The notes below the pieces were generated by a model. The model saw nothing but the letters and a program-made list of their open reading frames with translations. It searched no databases and was not told where the DNA came from. From Xanthobacter autotrophicus (lineage in GTDB: Bacteria > Pseudomonadota > Alphaproteobacteria > Rhizobiales > Xanthobacteraceae): a DNA stretch of 64,000 nucleotides. The stretch is from assembly GCF_043194295.1 (NCBI RefSeq), contig NZ_JBAFVK010000012.1; one strand, given 5' to 3'. Below are positions 36,584 through 45,024 of this stretch, piece by piece. How positions within the stretch are numbered: the stretch's first letter is position 1; the number at the start of each line of letters is the position of its first letter. A program made the translations under genes and the position numbers.

Positions 36584-37006
36584 GGGAAGCGCCCTCTTCC
36601 GCAGAATTGCCGCAACGCAAACCTATGCGGACCGGCGCGGAGCTGTCACCTGATTTCTTCGAACTTTTTGCGATTTGAAAGTAGATGCCTGCAAGTTAAG
36701 CAGAGTGAGGCATCATACTACCGGGTTTTGCTTGGACTCTTCAGAGCTTTTGCCTCACCACGGTGCGGACCAGTCGCCCAGGCTCATCCTCCTCATGATG
36801 CGCTGCAACTCGGGGGCGTCGTGACGTGGACCAGAAGATTCGCCGTCGCGGTGCGTCCGGCGGAAGGCGGGATCTGTCGTGTGAAGAAGAGCGCGCCGTA
36901 CAATGAAACGGCCCCGGTCTTTGACCGGGGCCGGGAGGTTTTCCTAGGTCCGTGCGGAATTTATAAAGCTTAGCCGTTCGCGTGCGGTGTTGGCCCTGTC
37001 CAAAGG
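36584..37006. other. Intergenic region upstream of the PKS
   Basis: 423 bases with no supported gene. It contains the peroxidase-gene terminator at 36909-36933 and an AT-richer block at 36640-36760, which is the likely location of the PKS promoter reading leftward. I saw no convincing -35/-10 pair or palindromic operator. It separates the PKS transcript from the peroxidase-family gene, which points the same way. Confidence 0.5.
36909..36933 (-). terminator. Terminator of the peroxidase-family gene
   Basis: A perfect 10-bp stem, CGGCCCCGGT / ACCGGGGCCG with loop CTTTG. It is followed on the minus strand by TTTC and on the plus strand by GGGAGGTTTTC. It lies about 75 bases after the peroxidase-family stop at 37007. 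The T-tract is short, so efficiency is uncertain. Confidence 0.65.
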
Positions 37007-38494
37007 TCAGAGCCGGTCCTCCTCCGCGGCGAGCAGGATGAGGTCGCCCAGGGAGAAGCGCGCGAAGTCGGGCAGGGTGCCCGGCGCGAGGATGGATGCA
37101 TCCGAATGGCGGGCGAGCGTCCACAGGGCCTCGGCCACGATCCGGCTGCCCACCGGACCGAGGTGCCGGCCGGCGGGACCTTCGGGATCGCCGGCCTCCG
37201 CGAGAATGTAGAACCACAGCGGCGTTGCCTCGCAGAACGGCAGGGCGGCGACGCGCTGATGGTCCGGCAGGGCGGCGAGCAGGGTGTCGTCTTTCAGGGG
37301 CTTGAGGCCCATGTGTCGCGCCAGCGCCTGCCCGGTGGGCAGGCCGAGCCGGAAGCCGCGCAGGAGATGGCGGGTGGCGAGCGCTTCCACGCTTTCGGGC
37401 GCGCCGCAGATGAGGGTGTCGAGCCGCCGCGCCCGCTGCGGAGCCTCGGCGGCCAGGGGCAGGAAGCCCCCCCAGGAAATCACATGGTGCTCCGGCAGGG
37501 TCTCCGGCCCGTGCCGGCCGCCGGCGAGCACGTTGCGCGTCGCCAGCGCGCCGTGTTCCACGTTGCGGAAATGGACATTGTAGTCATAGCTCGGCCGGCG
37601 CATGGACGGGGCCAGCACAAGGGCGGCGGCGGACAGTTCCACCGGCATGAACAGGGCGGCGGGGCGCTCCACGCGCCACAGCCGGGGGCCGTCTTCCATC
37701 ACATTTTCGAGAACATCCGGCGCCACGAGCTTTGGCAGCAGGTCGAACAGCACCATCCACTGGAAGCGGCGGCGCAGTGCGCGCCGGGCCGCTTCGAACG
37801 ACAGGCCGGAGGCGATGAGGGCGTTGTGGGCCTTGAGGAAGGCCACGTGCAGCTGGCTGAGAATCAGCTGCTCGTCGTTGCGGGCATCGCTCATGCGCGG
37901 GGCGCGGTCGCGGCCGGGTTCGGGGCTGCGGGGATGGCGCGGCAGGTCGTTGCCCGGGCCCGTGCGCGGCGGCCGCCCATGGGGGCAGTCCTTGGGCCTG
38001 GGCGACAGGGTGCCGACCAGCATGCGCCGCACCGCCTGGGGGTCGCGCGGGGCATCATAGACGCTGTCGAGGTCAAGCCCGCCCGAGCGTCGGTTCAAAA
38101 GGCCGGCGAGGGAGGAGAGCGGCGCGAGGGCATCGGGGCCAAGGCCCGCCTCGTCGGGCGTGCGCCGCTCCCAAATGAGATCGTTGCGCAGGAATTCGAC
38201 CAGATAGGTATAGGCGGCCGGCAGATCGCCATCGCCGGCCGACCGGACACGCGGCGGCGGTGGGCTGTCCTGGAGCGTGTCCTGCGGCTCGGCCATGACC
38301 GAGGCGAGGCGCGCGAGGTCCTTCAGGGTGCGCGGCTCCGGCGCCAGGCGATGGGCCGGCCCGCACAAGGCGGGAAACATGAAGCCGAAGCCGTGATCGG
38401 CGGGGCGGGCGCCCGATTCCAGCGCCAGGGCACGCACACGCTCCCCGATCGCCTCGTGGCGCGACGGGCGCGGATCCTCTCCCCCCGCACACAT
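37007..38494 (-). CDS. Animal haem peroxidase-family protein lacking the usual haem-pocket histidines
   Basis: A 495-residue protein with the order of conserved blocks of bacterial animal-type (cyclooxygenase/myeloperoxidase) peroxidases: HGFGFMFP, PAAYTYLVEFLRND (about 92-105), GGLDLDSVYD, RNDEQLILSQLHVAFLKAHN (about 205-224), FQWMVLFDLLPKLV, ELSAAALVLAPSMRRPSYDYN (about 286-306). In active relatives the second block reads QFxDHD with the distal His, and the last reads FGHSMVR with the proximal haem His. Here they are EFLRND and LAPSMRR, so both histidines appear lost. Start at 38494 has GGAAGG nine bases upstream; ATGs at 38500 and 38518 are alternatives. It is divergent from the LuxR-dihaem cytochrome-P450 genes. 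Confidence 0.85.
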   Translation of the reverse strand: MCAGGEDPRPSRHEAIGERVRALALESGARPADHGFGFMFPALCGPAHRLAPEPRTLKDLARLASVMAEPQDTLQDSPPPPRVRSAGDGDLPAAYTYLVEFLRNDLIWERRTPDEAGLGPDALAPLSSLAGLLNRRSGGLDLDSVYDAPRDPQAVRRMLVGTLSPRPKDCPHGRPPRTGPGNDLPRHPRSPEPGRDRAPRMSDARNDEQLILSQLHVAFLKAHNALIASGLSFEAARRALRRRFQWMVLFDLLPKLVAPDVLENVMEDGPRLWRVERPAALFMPVELSAAALVLAPSMRRPSYDYNVHFRNVEHGALATRNVLAGGRHGPETLPEHHVISWGGFLPLAAEAPQRARRLDTLICGAPESVEALATRHLLRGFRLGLPTGQALARHMGLKPLKDDTLLAALPDHQRVAALPFCEATPLWFYILAEAGDPEGPAGRHLGPVGSRIVAEALWTLARHSDASILAPGTLPDFARFSLGDLILLAAEEDRL

Positions 38495-38843
38495 TTCCAT
38501 GGACCTTCCAAATGTCATTCGGTTCTTCACGCTGTTCTTGTTGCCCTTGCCCTTCTCCCTTAGGGCAGCATGGAGCCCCATGGGGCAGCATCCCGCGAAT
38601 GGGGGATGACCCACCCATCCGCCGTCTTGCAGCCTGAGACGGTTGTGCAATGCTGCGATCAAGGAGCGTGACCGCTCCGGCGACGGCGGCATCGGGTGGC
38701 GTCTTGGGCGCTACCGTTCGCCCTCTTCCTTGCCTGTCGGCGAGAATTGAGGGTGCCAGCGCGCCTCTGGCTCTCGCGGGGATGAGCCATGGCGGTCCAA
38801 CGGATCTGAGCGTTTCGTCCTTCCGGCCCGGCCGGACGCGGCG
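38495..38843. other. Divergent intergenic region (peroxidase-family gene / LuxR gene)
   Basis: 349 bases with no supported gene. It holds a GGGGCAGCAT direct repeat around 38560-38590 (AGGGCAGCAT and GGGGCAGCAT, 17-18 bases apart) within the peroxidase-side leader. Promoters for both divergent genes must lie here, but I could not assign -35/-10 elements with confidence. Confidence 0.45.
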
Positions 38844-40001
38844 ATGCGCGGAAATGGGACGGACATGGGCGATCTTGATCAATATTCCCGCCTCATCGGC
38901 GACGTGTACGAACTCAGCGGCGATCCCCAGCAGTGGGGCATCCTGCTGGAGGGGGTGACACGCTTCGTGGACGGCCGCGTCGGCCAGCTCGCGGTGTTCA
39001 GCCTCAAGCAGCAGCGCAAGCCCACCTGGCGCGTGTGGGGCCACGACCCGCAGGACTACAAGACCTTCCTGTACCGCCACGCCACGGAAGACCCGCGCCT
39101 GTCGTACATCCTCTCCAACCCCGGCCGCATCATCTGCGGCGAGGACGGGGTGGACCCCGACCAGTTCCGCGCCACCGCCATGTTCCGCGAGGTGGTGGAG
39201 CCCATGGACCTCGAACATTCGCTGGTCTCCTACTTCGCGCAGGAGGCGGACGTGATGGCCACCGTGTGCGCCATGCGCGGGCGGGGGCAGGGGGCGTTCG
39301 GCGCGCCCGAGAAGCAGAAGCTGGGCCTCGTGGTGCCGCACCTGCGCCGGGCCTTTGAATTGTACGCGCTGCTCGACGAGGCGAAGGCCAAGGTGGGCGA
39401 CATCGCCGCCGCACTCGACATCGTCGATGCCGGCATCTTCCTGGTGGACGCCGACATGCGCGTGGCCCACGTCAACATGGCGGGCGACGCCATGGTGAAG
39501 GAGGGCGACATCGCCCTGCGCGGCGGCAAGCTCGCCTTCCGCGACGACCGCGCCTCGCGGCAGGTGGCGGCGGCGGTGGCGCTGGCGCTGGCCGCGGCCC
39601 GGGGCGAAGCGAACCTGCCCCACGCCGAGCACATGGAAGTGCCGCGCCCGAATTCGGACAGCGGCCCCTACCGGGTGTCGCTGCATCCGCTGCCGCTGGG
39701 CACGGGCAATGTGAAGCTCGCCACCCGCTCGCAGATCGCGGTGGTGGTGCGGGCACCGGGCCGCAGCGGTACCGACGTGGCGCGCCGGCTGCAGACCACC
39801 TTCCGCCTCACCCCGTCGGAAGCCGCGCTCGGCGCAGCGCTGGCGGTGGGGGCCTCGCTCGCCGATTTCGCCCAGCAGCGCAGCGTGGCCATGTCCACGG
39901 TGCGCAGCCAGCTGAAGGCGCTGTACGAGAAGACCGACACCAACCGCCAGGGCGAGCTGGTGGCCCGCTTGCGCGAAAGTCTCGACCTGTCGCTGGTGTG
40001 A
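38844..40001 (+). CDS. LuxR-type HTH transcriptional regulator
   Basis: A 385-residue regulator. The N-terminal ~300 residues look sensory: YSRLIGDVYELSGDPQQWGILLEGVTRFV, a central helical hinge LYALLDEAKAKVGDIAAALDIVDAGIFLVDADMRVAHVNMAG that reads like a PAS fold. The C-terminal HTH is FRLTPSEAALGAALAVGASLADFAQQRSVAMSTVRSQLKALYEKTDTNRQGELV, the LuxR pattern with T-V-R-S-Q recognition helix. An in-frame ATG at 38865 is an alternative start. It precedes the dihaem cytochrome and P450 genes and faces the peroxidase-family gene, so it is the obvious local regulator. No acyl-homoserine-lactone domain is recognisable. Confidence 0.88.
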   Translation: MRGNGTDMGDLDQYSRLIGDVYELSGDPQQWGILLEGVTRFVDGRVGQLAVFSLKQQRKPTWRVWGHDPQDYKTFLYRHATEDPRLSYILSNPGRIICGEDGVDPDQFRATAMFREVVEPMDLEHSLVSYFAQEADVMATVCAMRGRGQGAFGAPEKQKLGLVVPHLRRAFELYALLDEAKAKVGDIAAALDIVDAGIFLVDADMRVAHVNMAGDAMVKEGDIALRGGKLAFRDDRASRQVAAAVALALAAARGEANLPHAEHMEVPRPNSDSGPYRVSLHPLPLGTGNVKLATRSQIAVVVRAPGRSGTDVARRLQTTFRLTPSEAALGAALAVGASLADFAQQRSVAMSTVRSQLKALYEKTDTNRQGELVARLRESLDLSLV

Positions 40002-40193
40002 GCCGGAGTGGGTGTGAGCTGTCGCTCGCCTGACATGCGGGCGCGCGAGGTTCTTGAGATCGGCGGCTGACGCCGGTCTCGATTGCGGACATTCTGCGCC
40101 GGCCGAGCTGAAGCTTCACGGGGGTGAGGCACCGGTTTCGGACCGGCGCATGTGCGGGCGTATGAAGACCCGCAACAAGCTTTGGGGGAGAAG

Positions 40194-41933
40194 ATGCTGG
40201 GGCGAAAGGGTCTGTTCGTGCTCGCGGGCGTCGCGGGCTTTCTGGGCCTTGCGGCGGCCACCGACGCGATCATGTCGCGGAGGCAGGCGGTGGAGCAGGC
40301 CGGGCCGCCGAAGGTGCTCGACCAGGGCTGGTCGGACAGCCTGCGCGAGCAGTTCTACTATACCTCTCAGGGCTCGCAGCTCCTGCCCTATGTGTTCCTG
40401 CGGGCGCTGGAGCAGCCGCTCTCCGACAAGCTCTTCCTCGATCCGGCGCACATCGCCGAAATGGGCTTCCTGCCGGCGGACGGCCCCTCGCAGCTCAATC
40501 CGGACAGCTTGCCCATCGGCTTCGTGAAGGACCCGCGGCCCGGCGGAGCGCTGGGCCCCAGCGTGGGCATGACCTGCGCCGCCTGCCATACCGCCGATAT
40601 CGAGGCCAATGGCGTGCGCATCCGCATCGATGGCGGCGCCGCCCTTGCCGACTACCAGCTGTTCATGAAGCGCCTGAGCCGCGCCCTCGACAATACCTTG
40701 GCCGATCCCGCCAAGTTCCAGCGCTTCGCCGCGCGCCTCGTGGCCGCCGATCCCAAGCAGATCCGCCCGGCGCTGGAGGCCACCGCCGCCGAGATCCGCC
40801 GGCTCGAGGCCGCGTCCTGGACGCCGGTGCCCTACGGGCGCGGCCGGCTCGACGCGTTCGGCCATATCCTCAATGCGGTGGCCGCCGACGCCCTCGGCGA
40901 GCCCGCCAACTTCCGCATGCCCGACGCGCCGGTGAGCTATCCCTTCCTGTGGACCACCCCGGCCCAGCGCTACGTGCAGTGGAACGGCGTGGCCGGCAAT
41001 CCGCTCGGGCGCAACCTGGGCGAGGTGCTGGGCGTGTTCGGCCACACCAGTTTTGCCAACGGCAATCCCGGCGCCTTCGCCTCCACCGCATTGCCCGGTA
41101 ATCTGGTGGCGCTGGAGGCTTGGGTGGCGGACCTGAAGCCGCCGCCGTGGCCGGAAAAAGAGCTGGGCAAGGTGGACGCCGCCAAGGCGAAGCGCGGCGC
41201 CGAGCTGTTCAAGACCCATTGCTCCGGTTGCCATGGCGGTCCCGAGTATCGCTTCACCCCTGCCGCGGATACCGAGGGCGGGCGCCAGTGGCTGGCGGTC
41301 TCCATGGTGGACATCGCCAAGGTGAAGACCGACCCCAAGATGCTCACCAATTTCACCGGCCGCTTCGCCAAGCCCGGCGTGCTGGGCCCGCTGGTGGCCA
41401 ACGCGCCGCACCTGTCCGACGGGCAGGTGCCGGCCGGCGCCGTGCTGCTGGCGGCGGTCACCGTCATCACCGAGAACAGCCTGCGCGCCCAGGGCATCAC
41501 CGGAGATGCGCGCAAGCAGTGGTACGGCTGGCGCTTCGCCCCCGGCAGCACCGCGCCCCAGTCCGGCTGGCTGACGCCCGCGAGCTACAAGGCCGGCCCG
41601 CTCGCCGGCGTGTGGGCGACGGGGCCGTTCCTGCACAATGGCTCGGTGCCCACCGTCTACGACCTGCTGTCGCCCGAGGACGAGCGGCCCGCCCGCTTCT
41701 ATGTGGGCGCAAAACAGCTCGATACCCAGAAGCTGGGCTTCGTCTCCTCGCCCGACGCCTTCACCGAGAAGGAGCGCGAAGGCCTGTTCCTGTTCGACAC
41801 CAACCTTGCGGGCAATTCCAACCGGGGCCACGCCTTCCCCGACCCCTCGGTGGCGAAGCTCTCGCCGGACGATCGCACCGCCATCATCGAATATCTCAAG
41901 ATCCTGGAGGGGCCGGATGTCCGCCGCCACTGA
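40194..41933 (+). CDS. Exported dihaem c-type cytochrome, RoxA / fatty-acid dioxygenase-like
   Basis: A 579-residue protein with an N-terminal signal or anchor (GLFVLAGVAGFLGLAAA). Two c-haem sites are present: CAACH (C128-H132) and CSGCH (C343-H347). The conserved block DQGWSDSLREQFYYTSQGSQ followed by LLPYVFLRALEQ and GFVKDP is typical of the large dihaem family that includes rubber oxygenase RoxA and the Pseudomonas periplasmic oleate 10S-dioxygenase/diol synthase; similarity is from memory of the family. GGGGGAG lies 3 bases before the ATG at 40194. It overlaps the P450 gene by 17 bases. Likely a periplasmic dioxygenase or peroxidase; the substrate is unknown. Confidence 0.87.
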   Translation: MLGRKGLFVLAGVAGFLGLAAATDAIMSRRQAVEQAGPPKVLDQGWSDSLREQFYYTSQGSQLLPYVFLRALEQPLSDKLFLDPAHIAEMGFLPADGPSQLNPDSLPIGFVKDPRPGGALGPSVGMTCAACHTADIEANGVRIRIDGGAALADYQLFMKRLSRALDNTLADPAKFQRFAARLVAADPKQIRPALEATAAEIRRLEAASWTPVPYGRGRLDAFGHILNAVAADALGEPANFRMPDAPVSYPFLWTTPAQRYVQWNGVAGNPLGRNLGEVLGVFGHTSFANGNPGAFASTALPGNLVALEAWVADLKPPPWPEKELGKVDAAKAKRGAELFKTHCSGCHGGPEYRFTPAADTEGGRQWLAVSMVDIAKVKTDPKMLTNFTGRFAKPGVLGPLVANAPHLSDGQVPAGAVLLAAVTVITENSLRAQGITGDARKQWYGWRFAPGSTAPQSGWLTPASYKAGPLAGVWATGPFLHNGSVPTVYDLLSPEDERPARFYVGAKQLDTQKLGFVSSPDAFTEKEREGLFLFDTNLAGNSNRGHAFPDPSVAKLSPDDRTAIIEYLKILEGPDVRRH

Positions 41934-43182
41934 GGGCAACAGGGCCTCGCCGACGCCCCTGCTCGACCGCCTCGCGGCCCTGCGGCCGGCCGAGCGCTGG
42001 CCGCTCGCCCGCGATTTCATCGCCAACGAGGCGCGCGCCTTCTTCGCCGAGCTGCGCGCCCACGCCCCCATCTATGAGACCAGCGAGGTGACGCTGGTCG
42101 CCAAGCGCGCCGACGTGATCGAGGTGCTCTCGCTCCCCAAGGTGTTCACGGTGGATCTCTACAAGCCCAAGATGGGCGACTTCATGCTGGCCATGGACGA
42201 AACCATCGTGAATTACCGCGACAAGTCGGTGATGCGCGCCATCCTCGCCTGGGACGACCTGCCGAAGATCCGCGCCATCGCGGCGGAGGTGGCGGACACG
42301 GCGCTGGACGCCGCCGGCTGCGAGATCGAGGCAGTGCAGCAGCTCGCCCGCCACGTGCCCATGCGCATCGTGCAGCGCTGCTTCGGCATCCACGGGCCGG
42401 ACCAGGACCTGCTCGACTGGTCCTATGCCAACCAGATGGACCAGTTCAACAACCTGCCCTACGACGACCGCCCCGACGCCGAGGCCATCCACCAGGCGGC
42501 GGAAGATTCGCGGGTGAAGCTGCGCACCCTGTTCGCCCAGCTGATCCCGGCGCGCATCGCCGAGATCAAGGCCGGCACCGCCCCCGACGACAGCCTGACC
42601 CGCATCCTGAGCCTGAACCTGCCGGCGGCCGACCATTTCGGCATGGACCGGGTGGTGATCAATGTGGGCGGACTGCTCATCGGCGCCATCGAGACCACGG
42701 CGGAAGCGGTCGTCAACGCCCTGGCCGAGCTGTTCGCCCGTCCCGAGGCGCTGGCCGGCGCGCGCGCGACGGCGGAAGCGGGGAACGATGCCGCCTTCGA
42801 CGGTTATGTGTGGGAGGCGCTGCGCTTCTCGCCCATTGTCGCCTTCATGTTCCGGGAGGCGGCTTCCACCATCACCATTGCCCAGGGCACCGACCGGGAG
42901 AAGGTGATCGGCAAGGGCACGGTGGTGCTGCCGCTGAGCCTGTCCGCCATGTTCGATCCCGACTTCGTGCCGGACCCGGAGGCGTTCCGGCCCGACCGGC
43001 CGTTCCACACCTACCTGCATTTCGGCTACGGCCACCACGAGTGCCTCGGCCGCTATGTGGGCTCCGTGATGATCCCGGAGATCGTCAAACGGGTGCTGAA
43101 GCGCCCCGCCGCCCGGCCGCTGGCGCCGGTGGACATGGCCGGCACCCCGTTCCCCCAGAGCTACCGCATCGGGCTGGGGTGA
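41917..43182 (+). CDS. Cytochrome P450
   Basis: A 421-residue bacterial P450. Haem-binding loop FGYGHHECLGRYVG with Cys376, ExxR (E300-R303, WEALRFSP), I-helix GGLLIGAIETTAEA (about 251-264) and the downstream PEAFRPDRP. The C-helix region (NYRDKSVMRAILAWDD) lacks the usual HxxxR propionate contact, as seen in some peroxygenase-like P450s. It starts inside the dihaem cytochrome gene, so the two are translated together. No ferredoxin or reductase gene is nearby; the electron donor may be generic or hydroperoxide may serve. A bidirectional terminator follows. Confidence 0.93.
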   Translation: MSAATEGNRASPTPLLDRLAALRPAERWPLARDFIANEARAFFAELRAHAPIYETSEVTLVAKRADVIEVLSLPKVFTVDLYKPKMGDFMLAMDETIVNYRDKSVMRAILAWDDLPKIRAIAAEVADTALDAAGCEIEAVQQLARHVPMRIVQRCFGIHGPDQDLLDWSYANQMDQFNNLPYDDRPDAEAIHQAAEDSRVKLRTLFAQLIPARIAEIKAGTAPDDSLTRILSLNLPAADHFGMDRVVINVGGLLIGAIETTAEAVVNALAELFARPEALAGARATAEAGNDAAFDGYVWEALRFSPIVAFMFREAASTITIAQGTDREKVIGKGTVVLPLSLSAMFDPDFVPDPEAFRPDRPFHTYLHFGYGHHECLGRYVGSVMIPEIVKRVLKRPAARPLAPVDMAGTPFPQSYRIGLG

Positions 43183-43210
43183 GGGGCCCGGCCCCGGCAT
43201 GAGGCCAAAG

Positions 43211-43240
43211 AAAACCCGCCGGCTCGCACCGGCGGGTTTT
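43211..43240. terminator. Bidirectional terminator between P450 and transglycosylase genes
   Basis: A perfect 12-bp stem, AAAACCCGCCGG / CCGGCGGGTTTT with loop CTCGCA. T-runs are present on both strands, and the stops of the convergent genes lie 28 and 25 bases away. Confidence 0.95.
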
Positions 43241-43265
43241 TCGTTTCAGGGGAAGCGCGGGCCGC

Positions 43266-44621
43266 TCAGCGCCGCATCTGCTGGAGCAGTTGCAAGTCGG
43301 GGTAGCCGTCGGGCAGCGCGCCCGAGCGCACCTGATAATCCTGGATGGCCACGCGGGACTTCTGGCCCAGGATGCCGTCCACATTGCCGATGTCGTAGCC
43401 CATCTGGGCGAGGCGGGACTGGATTTCCTGCCGCTCGGCCTTGGAGAGGCCGCGCTCCTCCTTCGGCCAGGACTGGGCGAAGGTGCCGCCGCCCCGCAGC
43501 CGGTCCGCCAGGTGCCCGATGGCGAGGGCGTAGGCGTCGGCCGGGTTGTATTTCAGGATGGCGTCGAAATTCTTCATCATCAGGAACGCCGGGCCGTTGG
43601 CGCCGGCGGGCAACAGCAGGTAGGCGGTCTCCCCGGCGCGGGGGAAGGCGACGCCGCTGGGCCGGCGCAGGCCCATGGAATTCCACTCGCCCAGCGTGCG
43701 CTTGATGGAGCGGTTGGCGTTGCGGTAGTCGAAGCCCTGCGGCAGCACCACCTCATAACCCCAGGCCTTGCCGAACTCCCAGCCGTCCAGCTTCAGGTTG
43801 TTGGCGGTGGAGGCGATGATGTCGGGGATGGAATCCACCACGTTGCGCTTGCCGTCGCCGTCGAAGTCCACGGCGAAGCGCTGGAACGAGGTGGGCATGA
43901 ACTGGGTGGGGCCGAACGCGCCGGCCCATGAGCCCTTCAGGTGGTCGTAGGGCACATCGTCCTTCTCCAGGATCTGGAGGGTGGCGATGAATTCGTCGCG
44001 GAAATAATCCTGCCGCCGGCCGATGCAGGCCAACGTGGCGGTGGAGTCCAGCACGTTGCGCCGGCCGATGCCGTCCGGGTCGCCATAGGTGGATTCGATG
44101 CCCCAGATGGCCGTCACCGCATAGCGGTCCACGCCATAGGCCTTTTCCATCCGGTCGAAGATGGGCTTGTAGCGCTCCAGGATCTCCCGGCCCTTCTTCA
44201 CGCGCGTCTCGGTGACGAGCATGTTCACATAGGCGCCGATGGGCTTGGAGAATTCCGGCTGGCTGTCCATGAACTCCATGATTTTCATCTGGGGTTCGAG
44301 GTTGGCCGTGTAGCGCTCGAAGGTACGCCGGGAGACGCCCTTCGACTGGGCCAGCGGCCACAGATTGGCGATGCAGGCGGGGAAATTGGCCTGGGCGTCC
44401 GCCAGCGCCTGGGGCGTCATCAGCGGATGGCCGCCGTTCGCCTGCGCCGCCTGGGGCTGGCTCAGCGGCGGGAAGCCGAAGATGGAGCCCGTGGTCTGGG
44501 CCTGCGCCCGTGCCGGCGTGATCAGCGCCGCGAGCGCGAGCGCGAGCCCGGCGACGCAGACGCCCTTGACGGTCCCGTTGAGGGCACCCTTCAGGGCACG
44601 CATGCAGGTCGTTTGAGCCAT
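43266..44621 (-). CDS. MltB-type lytic murein transglycosylase with peptidoglycan-binding domain
   Basis: A 451-residue exported enzyme that cleaves glycan strands of murein to 1,6-anhydromuropeptides. Signal sequence about 16-40 (GVCVAGLALALAALITPARA). The catalytic domain is about 75-370 with the active-site Glu in TAIWGIESTYGD, then DEFIATLQILEK, GSWAGAFGPTQFMPTSF, VDFDGDGKRNVVDS. The C-terminal PG_binding_1 is about 385-448 (SRLAQMGYDIGNVDGILGQKSRVAIQDYQ). The start at 44621 has AAGG eight bases upstream. It is a single gene. Confidence 0.94.
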   Translation of the reverse strand: MAQTTCMRALKGALNGTVKGVCVAGLALALAALITPARAQAQTTGSIFGFPPLSQPQAAQANGGHPLMTPQALADAQANFPACIANLWPLAQSKGVSRRTFERYTANLEPQMKIMEFMDSQPEFSKPIGAYVNMLVTETRVKKGREILERYKPIFDRMEKAYGVDRYAVTAIWGIESTYGDPDGIGRRNVLDSTATLACIGRRQDYFRDEFIATLQILEKDDVPYDHLKGSWAGAFGPTQFMPTSFQRFAVDFDGDGKRNVVDSIPDIIASTANNLKLDGWEFGKAWGYEVVLPQGFDYRNANRSIKRTLGEWNSMGLRRPSGVAFPRAGETAYLLLPAGANGPAFLMMKNFDAILKYNPADAYALAIGHLADRLRGGGTFAQSWPKEERGLSKAERQEIQSRLAQMGYDIGNVDGILGQKSRVAIQDYQVRSGALPDGYPDLQLLQQMRR

Positions 44622-44627
44622 GGCCAA

Positions 44628-45024
44628 GCCTTCCTCCCCGGCGCGCGTCCTTCTGCCGCCGCCTCACCTCACCGATAGGCCTCTACTGGGCGGCAATATG
44701 GTTGCGTCGCGGTTAATGGATGGCAAGTTTCCCGTGGACGCCCCGCGGCCGGGACAGGGCTACCTGCGCCGGCGCCGCTCCCCCGTTGTGGCGGCCGGGT
44801 TACCATGCCCAGATTTATTTGGTGCGACGCAGCGTAGCTGAGTTGCAATGCAGCGCAGCCTGTGACGGTGTGCTAGAGCAAATCGCTGGCCGGCATGCAT
44901 CGCAAGCCGGTCCATCCGCGTTCTCTATTCTGGGGAGAGGCGGCTCCGATCCGGTCGGTGGGGCCCACCTGATCGGAACCGGCTCTGCAAGACCCGACGG
45001 CCTGGCAAAGAAGGGGCAGAATTG
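44628..45024. other. Divergent intergenic region (transglycosylase / galU)
   Basis: About 400 bases with no supported gene. It holds the promoters and leaders of both divergent genes. An AT-richer patch lies at 44815-44835. I saw no convincing hairpin or operator. Confidence 0.4.

Noticed and set aside
27704..36973. A 9.27-kb open frame on the plus strand, antisense to the whole PKS gene
   Set aside because: It is a codon-bias shadow: in very GC-rich genes one antisense frame is commonly free of stops. Its translation is low-complexity (Gly/Ala/Arg/His-rich) with no domain, while the minus strand has perfect PKS motifs throughout.
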